Positions 54,138-63,643 of a stretch of DNA of 64,000 nucleotides are shown here, piece after piece; position 1 is the first letter of the stretch; each line of letters starts with the position of its first letter. This DNA is from Alphaproteobacteria bacterium (GTDB taxonomy: Bacteria > Pseudomonadota > Alphaproteobacteria > TMED109), in the NCBI GenBank assembly GCA_022825235.1, contig JAJDYI010000015.1:1-64000 (forward strand). Reading direction: 5' to 3'. The position numbers and the translations under genes were made by a program. The notes under the pieces were generated by a model. It saw only the letters and a program-made list of their open reading frames with translations, did no database searches and had not been told where the DNA came from.

Positions 54138-54781
54138 CCGAACTCACTGAGCGCCTTGAGAAACTCTACTCGGCGGTGGTCTACGACACCATGACCTCAG
54201 CCGGGCTCCACGATCGCGCGCTGCCACCCGGGATCACGAGCCTGTATCCCGGGCGGAAGGTGGCAGGGCCCGTCTGGACCCTCTCCGGATCCCCGCGCGA
54301 TGGCGTATCGATTGACGACACGCTCATGTCATGGACGGGCTTCCTCTCCGCCGCGCCCGCCGGTCAGGTCATCGTCTGCCAACCGAATGACAGTTCGATC
54401 GCGCACATGGGCGAACTCTCGGCCGAGACCTTGCAGTTGCGGGGGATTCGAGGGTACGTCGTCGATGGAGGCTGCCGGGATGTCGAGCGTGTCAACGAGC
54501 TCGGATTCCCGGTCTTTTGTCGCTACGCCACGCCGGCCGATGTCGGTGCGCGTTGGATGGTGGATTCGATGGGTGAGCCCATCGAGATCGGCGGTCTGAC
54601 CGTCCAATCCGGTGACTACGTTCTGGGGGATGCCGACGGGGTTGTGGTGATTCCGGCCGCTGCCGTTGCCGAGATCGTCGCGGAGGCCGAACGGGTGGCC
54701 AACACCGAGGATGCGCTGCGCGAAGCCATTCGCCAGGGCGAGGATCCTCAGGAAGCCTACAAGCGATACCGGGTGTTCTGA
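54134..54781 (+). CDS. RraA-like protein (aldolase/RNase E regulator fold)
   Basis: A 215-residue RraA-family protein with the GELSAETLQLRGIRGYVVDGGCRDVERV core and GDYVLGDADGVVVIP near residue 165. The family includes RNase E inhibitors and 4-carboxy-4-hydroxy-2-oxoadipate (HMG) aldolases; the conserved GGxRD and D/G motifs are common to both. The neighbouring SDR favours a metabolic aldolase-like role, which is inference. It starts with GTG overlapping the lipoprotein stop; the frame is open upstream without support. Confidence 0.8.
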   Translation: MTELTERLEKLYSAVVYDTMTSAGLHDRALPPGITSLYPGRKVAGPVWTLSGSPRDGVSIDDTLMSWTGFLSAAPAGQVIVCQPNDSSIAHMGELSAETLQLRGIRGYVVDGGCRDVERVNELGFPVFCRYATPADVGARWMVDSMGEPIEIGGLTVQSGDYVLGDADGVVVIPAAAVAEIVAEAERVANTEDALREAIRQGEDPQEAYKRYRVF

Positions 54782-54784
54782 GCG

Positions 54785-55594
54785 ATGGCCCACGTACCAG
54801 CCCCACCTTCTGCATCCGCCTTTTCGGCGCTTGATCTCTTCCGGGTCGACGGACAGACCGCAATCGTGACTGGCGGCGCCAATGGGATCGGCCGTATTGC
54901 TTGCCTCGCCCTCGCCGAAGCCGGCGCCCATGTCGCAGTGACCGATATCGATCGCGACGCGGCAGAACGGACAGCGACCGAGCTTCGCAGCGCCGGGCGG
55001 GAAGCGTCGGCACACCATCTCGATGTCACGGTTGAGCGCGAGATCGCGGAGGTGTTCGAGGCCATCCGCAGCGCCACCGGCCGGATCGACATTTTGGTCA
55101 ACAACGTCGGCCGCAGCCCCCGCATGGCCACCACGGAGATCCAGCTTGAGACGTGGGAGGAAGTCCTGCGCCTCAATCAGACCTCCATGTTCCTGTGCTG
55201 CCGAGAGGCTGCGCACGCCATGCTCGAGCAGAAAAGCGGCGCCATCGTCAACATTTCCTCGATCATGGGCGTCACGGGCGGCGGGGCCGCCCCCAACCTG
55301 CCCTACCATGCGACGAAAGGCGCGGTCGTCAACATGACGCGCTCGCTTGCATGCGAATGGGCCAGCCACGGAATCCGGGTCAACGCGATCGGGCCAACCT
55401 ACGTAAAGACCGATCTGACGCGGCCGCTGCTGGAACAGCCAGAACGGGTGGCCTACATCGAATCGTGCACCCCGCTCGGACGCTTTGCCGAGGTGTCGGA
55501 AATGGCCGGCGGCATCCTGTACCTTGCCTCTCCCGCCGCCAGCATGGTGACCGGCCATCTCCTGATGATCGATGGTGGCTGGACCGCAATCTGA
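54785..55594 (+). CDS. Short-chain dehydrogenase/reductase
   Basis: A 269-residue SDR starting three bases after the RraA-like gene. The cofactor loop is TGGANGIGRIA, with NNVG, the catalytic Ser in SSIMGVTGGG and YHATKGA with Tyr and Lys. It probably works with the RraA-like protein on a common hydroxy/oxo-acid substrate, which cannot be named. Confidence 0.86.
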   Translation: MAHVPAPPSASAFSALDLFRVDGQTAIVTGGANGIGRIACLALAEAGAHVAVTDIDRDAAERTATELRSAGREASAHHLDVTVEREIAEVFEAIRSATGRIDILVNNVGRSPRMATTEIQLETWEEVLRLNQTSMFLCCREAAHAMLEQKSGAIVNISSIMGVTGGGAAPNLPYHATKGAVVNMTRSLACEWASHGIRVNAIGPTYVKTDLTRPLLEQPERVAYIESCTPLGRFAEVSEMAGGILYLASPAASMVTGHLLMIDGGWTAI

Positions 55595-55629
55595 GGTCTG
55601 CGTCGACGGCCGTAGGGCCCGTTAGGCCT

Positions 55630-57849
55630 GTGAATCCAACCTTCAGCCTTCGTCACCGGGTTCCCGAACCCGCCAACGGGGACGATCGCGGCGATGGCCT
55701 CAATCAGGAGCAGCGCCGGGCCGTCGAGGCCGGCGACGGACCCTTGCTGGTGCTTTCGGGTGCCGGAACCGGCAAGACGCGCGTGCTCACGATGCGGGTC
55801 GCGCACCTGCTCGCCACGGGGCGGGCGCGGCCTTCGGAACTCCTGGTGGTGACGTTCACCAACAAGGCCGCACGGGAGATGCGGAGTCGCGTCGAGGCCC
55901 TGACGGGCCACGCCCTGTCAGGCTGGTGGCTCGGCACCTTTCACGCGCTTGGTGCAAGAATCCTCAGAAGGCACGCGCAACTGGTTGAGCTGAATTCCGA
56001 CTACGCGATTCTGGACACTGACGACCAGAAACGCGTCATCAAGCAGGTTCTCACCGCCAACAACATCGACCCCAAGCGCTGGCCGCCGGACAAGTTGCTC
56101 TATTCGATCGATCGGTGGAAGAACCTCGGCCTGACCCCTGAACGGGCCGACCACGAAGGCAAGGCATTCGCAGGCGGGCGTGGCCTGGAGCTCTACGCCG
56201 CGTACCAGCGCCGATTGCAGGAACTGAACGCGACCGACTTTGGCGACCTGCTGCTGCACAACCTGACCCTGTTCCAAGACACGCAGATCCTCGAGAAATG
56301 GCAGGCCCGGTTCCGTCACATTCTCGTGGACGAGTACCAGGACACCAATACGGCCCAGCACCTGTGGATCCGGCAGCTCGCCGGGACCCGCGGCAACGTG
56401 TGCGCCGTAGGCGACGAGGACCAGTCGATCTACGGCTGGCGGGGCGCGCAAGTCGGAAACATCCTGAGCTTTCAGGAAGATTTTCCCGCCGCGCAAGTCA
56501 TCCGTCTCGAACAGAATTACCGCTCAACCGGTCATATCCTCGGTGCTGCCTCCGCCCTGATCGGCTGCAACCAAATGCGGCTCGGCAAGACGCTCTGGAC
56601 CCAGGGAAGCGCCGGGGAGCCTGTACGCGTCCGGCAGGTTCACGACAGCGAAGAAGAGGCCCGCTTGATCAGCGACGAGATCGAGCTGCTCCGCCAGGAA
56701 GACACGTCGCTTGACAGGATCGCCGTCCTGCTCCGAACCACCGCGCTGATCCTGGGGTTCGAGGAACGGTTTCTCAAGATCGGCCTCCCCTATCAGGTCG
56801 TTGGCGGTTTGCGCTTCTTCGAGCGCCAGGAAGTTCGTGATGCGGTGGCCTATCTCCGGCTGGTCCAGCATGAACACGATGACCTGGCGCTTGAACGCAT
56901 CATCAGCCGACCGCGGCGTGGCGTTGGGGCTACCACGTTTCGGAAGCTTGCGAGCGAGGCGAGGCAACGGGCCACATCCATCGAGGCCGCGAGCCGCGCG
57001 CTGCTCGCAGCCGGGCAGGTTCGCGGGACCGCTCGGGGCGGCCTGCGTGAACTTTTCCGATCACTGGACCGCTGGCGGGAACTGGCTCGGGACCAGAAAC
57101 CGCATGAACTGGCGGAGACCGTCCTCGAACAATCGGGTTACTTCGACATGCTGCGCCGAGACAGCCACGCGGACGCCGCAGGCCGGTACGAGAATCTGCA
57201 GGAACTGCTCAACGCGCTGCGGGACTTCGAACACCTGCAGGGCTTTCTCGAGCATGTGGCGCTGGTGCACGACCGTGACGGGCCGGCCACAGAGCCGCGC
57301 GTCAGCCTGATGACCTTGCACGCCGCCAAGGGGCTCGAGTTTGATGTCGTATTCCTTCCTGCCTGGGAAGACGGCTTGTTTCCGCATGATCTTGCCGTGT
57401 TGGAAGGTGGCGACGAGGGGCTGGAAGAGGAACGTCGACTTGCCTACGTCGGCCTGACGCGCGCGCGCCGTGAAGCACGGATCTCATGGGCCAGCCGACG
57501 CCGGACGTTCGGGAACTGGGAAGATCGTCTCCCCTCCCGGTTCCTGCGCGAACTGCCCGCGGAACACATCCCCATCGAGACGGCAGCGCAGGGCGCCTAC
57601 GGCTGGCCCGGATCCTCCAATACGCGTTTTGGCGCCGACGGGCCCGTCGTCGATCTCGGCCCGGAAGCGGTCCTGCCCCGGATGGACGGGCATGACCAGG
57701 GGTTTGCCGAGGGGCAGCGGGTCTTTCACGACAAGTACGGCTACGGCACCGTGATCGCATGTGATGACGGCGACTTCGAGGTTCGGTTCGACAAGAGCAG
57801 CACAAGGATCATCATGGGCGACTACCTGCGGCCAGCCGAACGCGCCTGA
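55630..57849 (+). CDS. UvrD/PcrA-type superfamily 1 DNA helicase
   Basis: A 739-residue 3'-5' SF1A helicase with all expected motifs: Walker A SGAGTGKTR (about residues 41-49), TFTNKAAREM, DEYQDTN (Walker B), GDEDQSIYGWRGA, EQNYRSTGH, LMTLHAAKGLEFDVVFLP and RRLAYVGLTRAR. A C-terminal Tudor-like tail (GQRVFHDKYGYGTVIACDDG) is typical of UvrD/PcrA and binds partner proteins such as RNA polymerase. It acts in repair and replication restart. The GTG at 55630 is the only supported start after the SDR stop. It is followed nine bases later by prmA. Confidence 0.92.
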   Translation: MNPTFSLRHRVPEPANGDDRGDGLNQEQRRAVEAGDGPLLVLSGAGTGKTRVLTMRVAHLLATGRARPSELLVVTFTNKAAREMRSRVEALTGHALSGWWLGTFHALGARILRRHAQLVELNSDYAILDTDDQKRVIKQVLTANNIDPKRWPPDKLLYSIDRWKNLGLTPERADHEGKAFAGGRGLELYAAYQRRLQELNATDFGDLLLHNLTLFQDTQILEKWQARFRHILVDEYQDTNTAQHLWIRQLAGTRGNVCAVGDEDQSIYGWRGAQVGNILSFQEDFPAAQVIRLEQNYRSTGHILGAASALIGCNQMRLGKTLWTQGSAGEPVRVRQVHDSEEEARLISDEIELLRQEDTSLDRIAVLLRTTALILGFEERFLKIGLPYQVVGGLRFFERQEVRDAVAYLRLVQHEHDDLALERIISRPRRGVGATTFRKLASEARQRATSIEAASRALLAAGQVRGTARGGLRELFRSLDRWRELARDQKPHELAETVLEQSGYFDMLRRDSHADAAGRYENLQELLNALRDFEHLQGFLEHVALVHDRDGPATEPRVSLMTLHAAKGLEFDVVFLPAWEDGLFPHDLAVLEGGDEGLEEERRLAYVGLTRARREARISWASRRRTFGNWEDRLPSRFLRELPAEHIPIETAAQGAYGWPGSSNTRFGADGPVVDLGPEAVLPRMDGHDQGFAEGQRVFHDKYGYGTVIACDDGDFEVRFDKSSTRIIMGDYLRPAERA

Positions 57850-57857
57850 GCCGCGCG

Positions 57858-58703
57858 ATGTACCGGATTCGCGTGCGCGTGCCGGCCGAGATGCAGACCG
57901 CCGTCGAGGAGATGCTGCTCGGGATCGCCGACGCCACCCGCGTCCGGATCGACGGCGATGACGTGGAGGTCTTCGGCTACTCGTACCGGCAACCGAATGC
58001 AGGCGAGTTCGCGGCGGCCCTGACCGGCACCGGCATCCGCGCCCAGGCCTTCCAGCTGGAAACCGTGCCGGACGATGACTGGGTTACCCAGGGACTGACC
58101 CGCCTGCCGCGCGTGCGGGCAGGCCGGTTCGTCCTGCGGGGCAGTCATCTCCCTGCCCACCTGACCGCGCGATACGACATCTGCATCGACGCCGGCCCGG
58201 CGTTCGGCACCGGTCACCACCCGACGACGGCCATGGTCATCGAGATCCTGACCGGGCTCGCCCAGCGCCGCTTCTTCCCGCGTCTCGCGCTGGACGTAGG
58301 CACCGGGGCCGGAGTGCTGGCCATTGTCATGGCGCGCTTATGGCGTTGCCCCGTGCTGGCCGTGGACCACGACCCGGAGGCCGTAGCCTGCGCCCGCGAA
58401 AACGTCGCCCGGAACCGGGTCACGCGATGGGTCGACGTCGTCGAGGCCGACGGGTGCGACGCAACCGGCCAGGTCTTCGACGCGATCGCCGCCAACCTGT
58501 TCGCAGCCCCGCTCCGCGTCATGGCGCCACGGTTGGCCCGCAGCTTGTCGACGGGCGGCTACGCCGCGTTGTCCGGCCTGCTCGTACGCCAGCGGCTGCC
58601 GGTGCTCCACGCATACGCGAACCAGAACCTGGCCGTGCGGGGTGTGGCACGACGCGAGGACTGGCTTACGCTCGTCTTGGCACGGCCTCGCCCCCGACGC
58701 TGA
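57858..58703 (+). CDS. prmA: Ribosomal protein L11 methyltransferase
   Basis: A 281-residue PrmA that trimethylates ribosomal protein L11. AFGTGHHPTT joins the substrate domain to the SAM domain; the SAM loop is DVGTGAGVLAI, and the substrate motif NLFAAPL takes the place of NxLAxxL. It is nine bases after the helicase. Its last 38 bases overlap the convergent DUF4340-like gene. Confidence 0.9.
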   Translation: MYRIRVRVPAEMQTAVEEMLLGIADATRVRIDGDDVEVFGYSYRQPNAGEFAAALTGTGIRAQAFQLETVPDDDWVTQGLTRLPRVRAGRFVLRGSHLPAHLTARYDICIDAGPAFGTGHHPTTAMVIEILTGLAQRRFFPRLALDVGTGAGVLAIVMARLWRCPVLAVDHDPEAVACARENVARNRVTRWVDVVEADGCDATGQVFDAIAANLFAAPLRVMAPRLARSLSTGGYAALSGLLVRQRLPVLHAYANQNLAVRGVARREDWLTLVLARPRPRR

Positions 58704-59454
58704 CACCGCGGTTGTCTGCCCCGTCCCGCGCGTCCTCGCGCACCGGCACCAGCGACGGGGCCTCGTCGCCGAACGCCAGAGCCAGCAACAGGTTGATCTG
58801 ATAACGGGGAATCAGCAACAGCCGGCCTGGCCGTCGCTCGAGCATGGTGTAGTAGGCGTATCCCGTGACCAGCAGGTCGCCGACCCGCAGCACGGCGAGC
58901 GGATCGCCATTGAGGCGGTCCCGAAACGTGAGCAGGATCTCGGGCTCCTCAAGGCCGTACTCCGCCAGCGGCCGGTCCGGCTCGAGTGCCCGGTCAGCCA
59001 GCATCCTCGCCGAAATCTCAAACTGCTCGGTGATCTGCGCCGCGTCGGGCGTCTCGATCTCCTGGCCGCCGTGGTCATGGGCATGCCCCTCGTCATCATG
59101 CCAGTGCCGGTCGGGGCCATGGTCGTGGGCGCGACCTTCCGCGCCATGCTGATGTCCGTCAGCGCCATGTGCATGGTCGTGGGCGTGGCTCGCCTGCATC
59201 CAGCGCCCGGCCGGGTCCCGTGCAAAGTCGACGTGCCGGCCCTTCCACGCGACGGTGACCGAGCCGATCTGCCGCTCTCCGAACGCGAAGACCCGGAACC
59301 GCCCCTCGGGCAGTTCATCGAGTTCCTCCGGCCCATGGTCATGTGCGTTGTACTGCTCGGTCGGGGTTCGGTCCATCTGCACAAGTGCCGCGACCGCGAC
59401 AACCAGCAATACCCAGACGAGAATCGTGCGGCGGCTGAGCCCGCGCCCGGTCAC
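58666..59454 (-). CDS. DUF4340-like protein with a His-rich insertion
   Basis: A 262-residue protein with one N-terminal membrane anchor (LVWVLLVVAVAALVQM) and a periplasmic DUF4340-type domain (FGERQIGSVTV…PEILLTFRDRL…LLLALAFGDEAPS). An insertion of about 41 residues (about 88-128) holds 13 His with Asp and Gly (AHDHAHGADGHQHG and further repeats), a likely metal-binding tract. DUF4340 proteins accompany GldF/GldG-type ABC systems. The GTG at 59454 overlaps the GldG-like stop (GTGA), so it is the last gene of that operon. Confidence 0.78.
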   Translation of the reverse strand: MTGRGLSRRTILVWVLLVVAVAALVQMDRTPTEQYNAHDHGPEELDELPEGRFRVFAFGERQIGSVTVAWKGRHVDFARDPAGRWMQASHAHDHAHGADGHQHGAEGRAHDHGPDRHWHDDEGHAHDHGGQEIETPDAAQITEQFEISARMLADRALEPDRPLAEYGLEEPEILLTFRDRLNGDPLAVLRVGDLLVTGYAYYTMLERRPGRLLLIPRYQINLLLALAFGDEAPSLVPVREDARDGADNRGVSVGGEAVPRRA

Positions 59455-61013
59455 CGCCGCCGCCACCAGATGACGGTGCCGGCGAACGCCAGCAAGGCCG
59501 GCCACAGCACCACCGCGAAAAAGAAGGTCCCCTTCATCTGCCGGTTGGTCATGTTGATCTCGGGGAGATCAAAGGTGCGCGGCTCCAGTCCGATCAGATT
59601 CTCCTGCTCCGCCAGATAGTTGACGATGTTCAGGAACAGGTTGCCATTGCCCAGCAGGTGAAAGAAGGAGTTCTGCGCAAAATCGGCGTCGCCGGCAACG
59701 ACGATGCGCGACCGCGGCGCATCTGCCTCGTCGGTGTCGGCGCCCAACCGCCGTGACGAGATCGCGACGAGCGTAAGGGGACCCGTTCGTTCCTCCGGAT
59801 CCCGCTCGGCCCTTGCCTGATCGGTCTCCGCCCATGCGGCGGGCGATGAGTTCACCGCCGGGATCACCGCGGTTCCGGGGACCCGCTCCTCGGTCGGCAT
59901 GAGCGGCCGTACGCCTGGATAGAACGTCAGCGCCAGGTCCCGTGTGATCTTGTGGTGATTGTAGGTCGTGACGGTCGGTGTCGAGACATCGGCCCAGAAG
60001 TACCTGGCGTCGTCGATCACGATGGCATCCATCAGGACGATGCCCCAGTCCTCGAGAACCGGCTCCAACCCGGTTTCGATGAACGGATCGAGCATGAAGA
60101 ATGCATTGTTGCCCGCTTCCAGCCACGCGCGTATTGCTTCGACCTCGTCCTGCAGCAACGCGGTCTTGGGACCCGCAACCACCAGGACCGAGCAGGCATC
60201 GAGGGTCTCCGTGCGGCCGGCGAGCGTCACCTTCACGACCTCGTAGTTGACCGTCTCCAGCGCGTTCCGCGCCTTGGCCATCCCGTGCTGCTCATGCAGG
60301 ACGAACTTCGCCCCGAGCCCGTGCGAGTGGCCCGGCGATCCCTCCTGGTGATCGTGCGACTCGAGGCTGAAGGGGTCGCCCTCCACGTGGCCGTCCAGGA
60401 AACAGACCTTCTGCTTGACGCCGAGCGACACGCGGAGAACGCCGTTGGCGATGTCGGTTTCGGTCGGCCCGTGCACGAAGTGCTGCCGCCCCTCGCTCTC
60501 GAGCACAGCGGTACCGGCAAACTGCACCCCGGCCAGCCGGGCCGCCGCCGGGTTCAGGTTCGGGTTGTGGAACTCGACCGTCACCTGCTGCGACGCTTCG
60601 TCGAAGAGCTCATAGAGTTCGACCGTCGTGCGCAGGGCGGAATCGTAGAAGAACGTGATGTGGACCGGCGCGGGTAACCGCGAAAGCATGTCGAGCGTCT
60701 GTTGCGACAGCGAGTGAGACCGTTGCGGCGTGAGGTCGAAACGCAGAGGGACGCGGTACGCCAGTGCTCCGAGGACCACCAGGACCGCGCACGCGCCCAC
60801 GGCGAACAGGGCGATTTCTCCGCGGCGCCGCGTCATCCCGGCCCGCAGCCGGGCCCGCAAGAAATAGCCTCCGACCACCGCGAGCAGGAGCCCCGCCAGC
60901 ACGAGCAGGACGCTGACCGGGCTCCATTCGTTGGCGATCAGTCGGGCTGCGACCGCTCCGACCAGGGCCGCCGCGGCGGCGAGGAGCACCAGGCCGGCGT
61001 GAAAGGCCTTCAT
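59451..61013 (-). CDS. GldG-like ABC transporter auxiliary protein
   Basis: A 520-residue protein with two N-terminal membrane helices, a large periplasmic ABC_transp_aux domain and a C-terminal helix (FFFAVVLWPALLAFAGTVIWW). Visible are RFDLTPQRSHSLSQQT and ITFFYDSALR, the ABC_transp_aux core, and a His-rich loop ESHDHQEGSPGHSHG. In Bacteroidetes GldG works with GldA and GldF in gliding. Elsewhere, related sets are uncharacterised exporters or cell-envelope ABC systems. It starts one base after the permease stop. Confidence 0.83.
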   Translation of the reverse strand: MKAFHAGLVLLAAAAALVGAVAARLIANEWSPVSVLLVLAGLLLAVVGGYFLRARLRAGMTRRRGEIALFAVGACAVLVVLGALAYRVPLRFDLTPQRSHSLSQQTLDMLSRLPAPVHITFFYDSALRTTVELYELFDEASQQVTVEFHNPNLNPAAARLAGVQFAGTAVLESEGRQHFVHGPTETDIANGVLRVSLGVKQKVCFLDGHVEGDPFSLESHDHQEGSPGHSHGLGAKFVLHEQHGMAKARNALETVNYEVVKVTLAGRTETLDACSVLVVAGPKTALLQDEVEAIRAWLEAGNNAFFMLDPFIETGLEPVLEDWGIVLMDAIVIDDARYFWADVSTPTVTTYNHHKITRDLALTFYPGVRPLMPTEERVPGTAVIPAVNSSPAAWAETDQARAERDPEERTGPLTLVAISSRRLGADTDEADAPRSRIVVAGDADFAQNSFFHLLGNGNLFLNIVNYLAEQENLIGLEPRTFDLPEINMTNRQMKGTFFFAVVLWPALLAFAGTVIWWRRR

Positions 61014-61014
61014 C

Positions 61015-61722
61015 TCAGCGTCTCCACTCGAGCGCACAGACGTTCAGGGTCAGCGCCCCGACCGAGAAAAGCACGAACAGGGCCAGCGACTCGAAGCGCG
61101 CGAGGCCCTCGATGAACTCACCGAAATGCCAGGCGAAGGAGATGTAGAGGAAGAGTTCTCGCAGGAACTGCACCGTCTGGAACGATTGCAGGTGCCCGAC
61201 AAACCAGAATCCCAGAAGGATCGACACGGTCACCAGCGCCGCGACGATCTGATTCTGGGTCAGCGACGAACAGAGTTGTCCGATCGCGAGGCAAGTGCTG
61301 CCGAGCAACAGAAAACCGAGATAGCCCGAGATGATCGTCGTGGTCTCGGGAGCGCCGAACAGGTAGAGCGGGACCAGGTCCAGCATCGTCCCCAGCGCCA
61401 TGAGACCAAGCATCGTGAGGGCGCCGAGGTACTTTCCGATGACCACCTCCCACGGCGCCAGCGGCAGCGTCGCCAGGAGTTCGTAGGTGCCTGCACTGTA
61501 TTCGGTTGCGAACAGCCGCATCGACACCGCCGGCAGCAGGATGACCGCCAGCAGGCCCATGTTCTGGAAGGTCTCCCGCATGGTCGCCAGCCCCGACACG
61601 AACAGGTTGTAGGAGAAGAAGTACCCGGTCCCGAGCAGGAACACCGCCAGAACGAAATAGGCGATCGGCGACCGGAAATAGAGCTTGATCTCCTTGCCGT
61701 AAACGGCCAGCACGCCACTCAT
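61015..61722 (-). CDS. GldF-like ABC-2 permease
   Basis: A 235-residue ABC-2 type permease with six hydrophobic segments: KEIKLYFRSPIAYFVLAVFL near the start and MRLFATEYSAGTYELLATLPL between. It pairs with the ATPase encoded immediately upstream, whose stop it overlaps (ATGA), and with the GldG-like protein after it. Confidence 0.86.
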   Translation of the reverse strand: MSGVLAVYGKEIKLYFRSPIAYFVLAVFLLGTGYFFSYNLFVSGLATMRETFQNMGLLAVILLPAVSMRLFATEYSAGTYELLATLPLAPWEVVIGKYLGALTMLGLMALGTMLDLVPLYLFGAPETTTIISGYLGFLLLGSTCLAIGQLCSSLTQNQIVAALVTVSILLGFWFVGHLQSFQTVQFLRELFLYISFAWHFGEFIEGLARFESLALFVLFSVGALTLNVCALEWRR

Positions 61723-62660
61723 GCAGCACTCTCGACGTAATGCAGGAACACGTCCTCCAGCGACGGATCGTGCCGCCGCAACGACAGCAATTCCCAGTCG
61801 CGGGAAATCGCCCTGGCAATGGCCGCCTCGACGTTGCCGCTGGACTCCACCGCGCAGTTGACCGAGTACGGGGCCTGCCGGTCATCGATGTCAACGCGGA
61901 CCACACCGCTGACGTCGAGCAGTCGATCCTTGAGATCGGGTGGACCACCTGGCGCCACCTGCAATTCGACCCGGTTGGCACGACCCACTGCCGTCCCCAA
62001 CCCCGATGGAGAATCGATAGCCAGCAGGCGACCGTGATGCAGGATCGCGATCCGATCACAGAGCAGAGTTACTTCCGGTAGGATGTGGGTGCTCAGCAGG
62101 ACGGAATGATCACTGCCAAACGACCGTATGACTTCCCGGGTTTCCGAAATCTGCCCGGGGTCCAGCCCCGACGTCGGCTCATCGAGCAGCAGAACTTCCG
62201 GTTGTCCGAGCAAGGCCTGGGCCAGTCCCAGCCGCTGGCGGTATCCCTTCGACAGCTTGTAGACATCGCTCTGGGCAACCGCCTCCAGCCGGCAGGCCGC
62301 GACGACACGATCGAGCTGACTGGCCATGTCGGCACGGTGCACCCGTTTGGCGCGGGCCACGAAGCGCAGGTAACCGAGGACATCGAAGCTGTCATAGAGC
62401 GCCGGTCGTTCCGGCGCGTATCCGACCGCCGACGCACTTGCCGAGGGCGATCTGACCACATCGTGACCGGCAACGGACACCTGACCCGACGTCGGTGCCA
62501 GATAGCCGGCGATCATCCGGAGGGTGGTGGTCTTGCCGGCGCCGTTGGGTCCGAGGAAGCCCACGATCTCACCCTGACCTACATGAAACGACACCCGATC
62601 GACGACCGTCCGCTCGCCGTAGGTCTTGGTCAGGCTATGCAGTTCGACAGGATGGGGCAC
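61719..62660 (-). CDS. GldA-like ABC transporter ATPase
   Basis: A 313-residue ATPase with Walker A GPNGAGKT (about 35-42), the signature LSKGYRQRLGLAQALLG, Walker B VLLLDEPTSGLD and a C-terminal extension usual for ABC-2 systems. It leads the operon ATPase-permease-GldG-DUF4340 on the minus strand. The substrate of the assembly is unknown; gliding is unlikely to be general here. Confidence 0.87.
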   Translation of the reverse strand: MPHPVELHSLTKTYGERTVVDRVSFHVGQGEIVGFLGPNGAGKTTTLRMIAGYLAPTSGQVSVAGHDVVRSPSASASAVGYAPERPALYDSFDVLGYLRFVARAKRVHRADMASQLDRVVAACRLEAVAQSDVYKLSKGYRQRLGLAQALLGQPEVLLLDEPTSGLDPGQISETREVIRSFGSDHSVLLSTHILPEVTLLCDRIAILHHGRLLAIDSPSGLGTAVGRANRVELQVAPGGPPDLKDRLLDVSGVVRVDIDDRQAPYSVNCAVESSGNVEAAIARAISRDWELLSLRRHDPSLEDVFLHYVESAA

Positions 62661-62719
62661 GGGCTATCAAACGGCCGGCAGGATTAGCGCAGATCGCGCC
62701 GAGGGATCCAATGAACGTG

Positions 62720-62760
62720 AAAAAAGAAGAGGCCCTCCCCACGGATGGGGAGAGCCTCTT
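62720..62760 (-). terminator. Rho-independent terminator of the lactonase-like gene
   Basis: Read on the minus strand, AAGAGGCTCTCCCC pairs with GGGGAGGGCCTCTT (one mismatch in 14) around a short loop, followed by CTTTTTT. It lies just after the stop of the metallo-beta-lactamase-fold gene and separates it from the GldA-like operon. Confidence 0.85.
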
Positions 62761-62779
62761 GTCGGGCGAAGGCTAGACG

Positions 62780-63643
62780 TCAGTCGTACCAGTTCTCACC
62801 CATGCTGTCGTACTGTCTGATGGAGTGACCGAACCAGAGCTTCCCGTTCTGGATGTCGGCCATCATCTTCAGCCGGTTCACAGAGTCGAAGTAGTCCAGG
62901 ATGCTGTAGTTCAGGCCGGCCGGGTGCCCTTCAAGGTTCTCTTCCATCCAGATCGCGTCCTGGGAAAGAACGACCGTGCCGGTGTTGGCCAGCTGAAGGC
63001 GCACCGACTGGTGCCCCAGCGTGTGACCCGGCGTGCTGAGGATCATGACGGTGCCGTCGCCGAACAGGTCGTAGTCACCGTCGATGGCGTGGTAATTGAA
63101 CTCCCGGGCGTCGTCGTAGTCGCCAACCACGTGGGCGCCGCTCGGCCGCTGGAACTTCTCGGGCCACCAGGCCTGGTAGAGCTCACGCTTCTGAATCACG
63201 TGAATCGCGTCCGGGAACATCTCGATGTTGCCGATGTGGTCGAGATGCGAGTGCGATGTGATCACGACCTTCACGTCACCAGTGCTGTAGCCCAGTTTCT
63301 CGAGCTGCTGGTCGATCACGTCCGCCCGGGTCTGGCTCGGCATCAGGAAGTCGCAGTTGCCCTGCGCCCAGTGCGACGCACAGTTGCCGTCGGAGATCGC
63401 CACGTTGTTGCCGGTGTCGTAGACGACCACGCCCTTCGGGTGGTCAATGACCCACATGTTGATGGGGATCAGAATGTCGCGGGCTTCCGGGTAGGTGGGA
63501 ATCAAACCCTGGATGTTGAAAGGACCGAATTTGCCGCTGGCAGTCCAGTACACTTTCACGCCTCCATGCGCGTCCGCGAGAGCGTAACCCGCACCAAACA
63601 CGCACACAGCCAAGACGGCCAACGCCGAAGCGATTCGTCTCAT
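62780..63643 (-). CDS. Exported metallo-beta-lactamase-fold protein (N-acyl homoserine lactonase-like)
   Basis: A 287-residue metal-dependent hydrolase with a signal peptide (MRRIASALAVLAVCVFGAGYALA, cleaved near 23). The zinc motif SHSHLDH is at residues 130-136 (HxHxDH), with further ligands in the GHTLGHQS and FGH segments. The layout with the early AHL-lactonase-type YDTGNN suits the AttM/AiiA group of quorum-quenching lactonases, though export to the periplasm is unusual for these. The ATG at 63643 has GGGAG upstream; its own terminator closes the transcript. Confidence 0.83.
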   Translation of the reverse strand: MRRIASALAVLAVCVFGAGYALADAHGGVKVYWTASGKFGPFNIQGLIPTYPEARDILIPINMWVIDHPKGVVVYDTGNNVAISDGNCASHWAQGNCDFLMPSQTRADVIDQQLEKLGYSTGDVKVVITSHSHLDHIGNIEMFPDAIHVIQKRELYQAWWPEKFQRPSGAHVVGDYDDAREFNYHAIDGDYDLFGDGTVMILSTPGHTLGHQSVRLQLANTGTVVLSQDAIWMEENLEGHPAGLNYSILDYFDSVNRLKMMADIQNGKLWFGHSIRQYDSMGENWYD

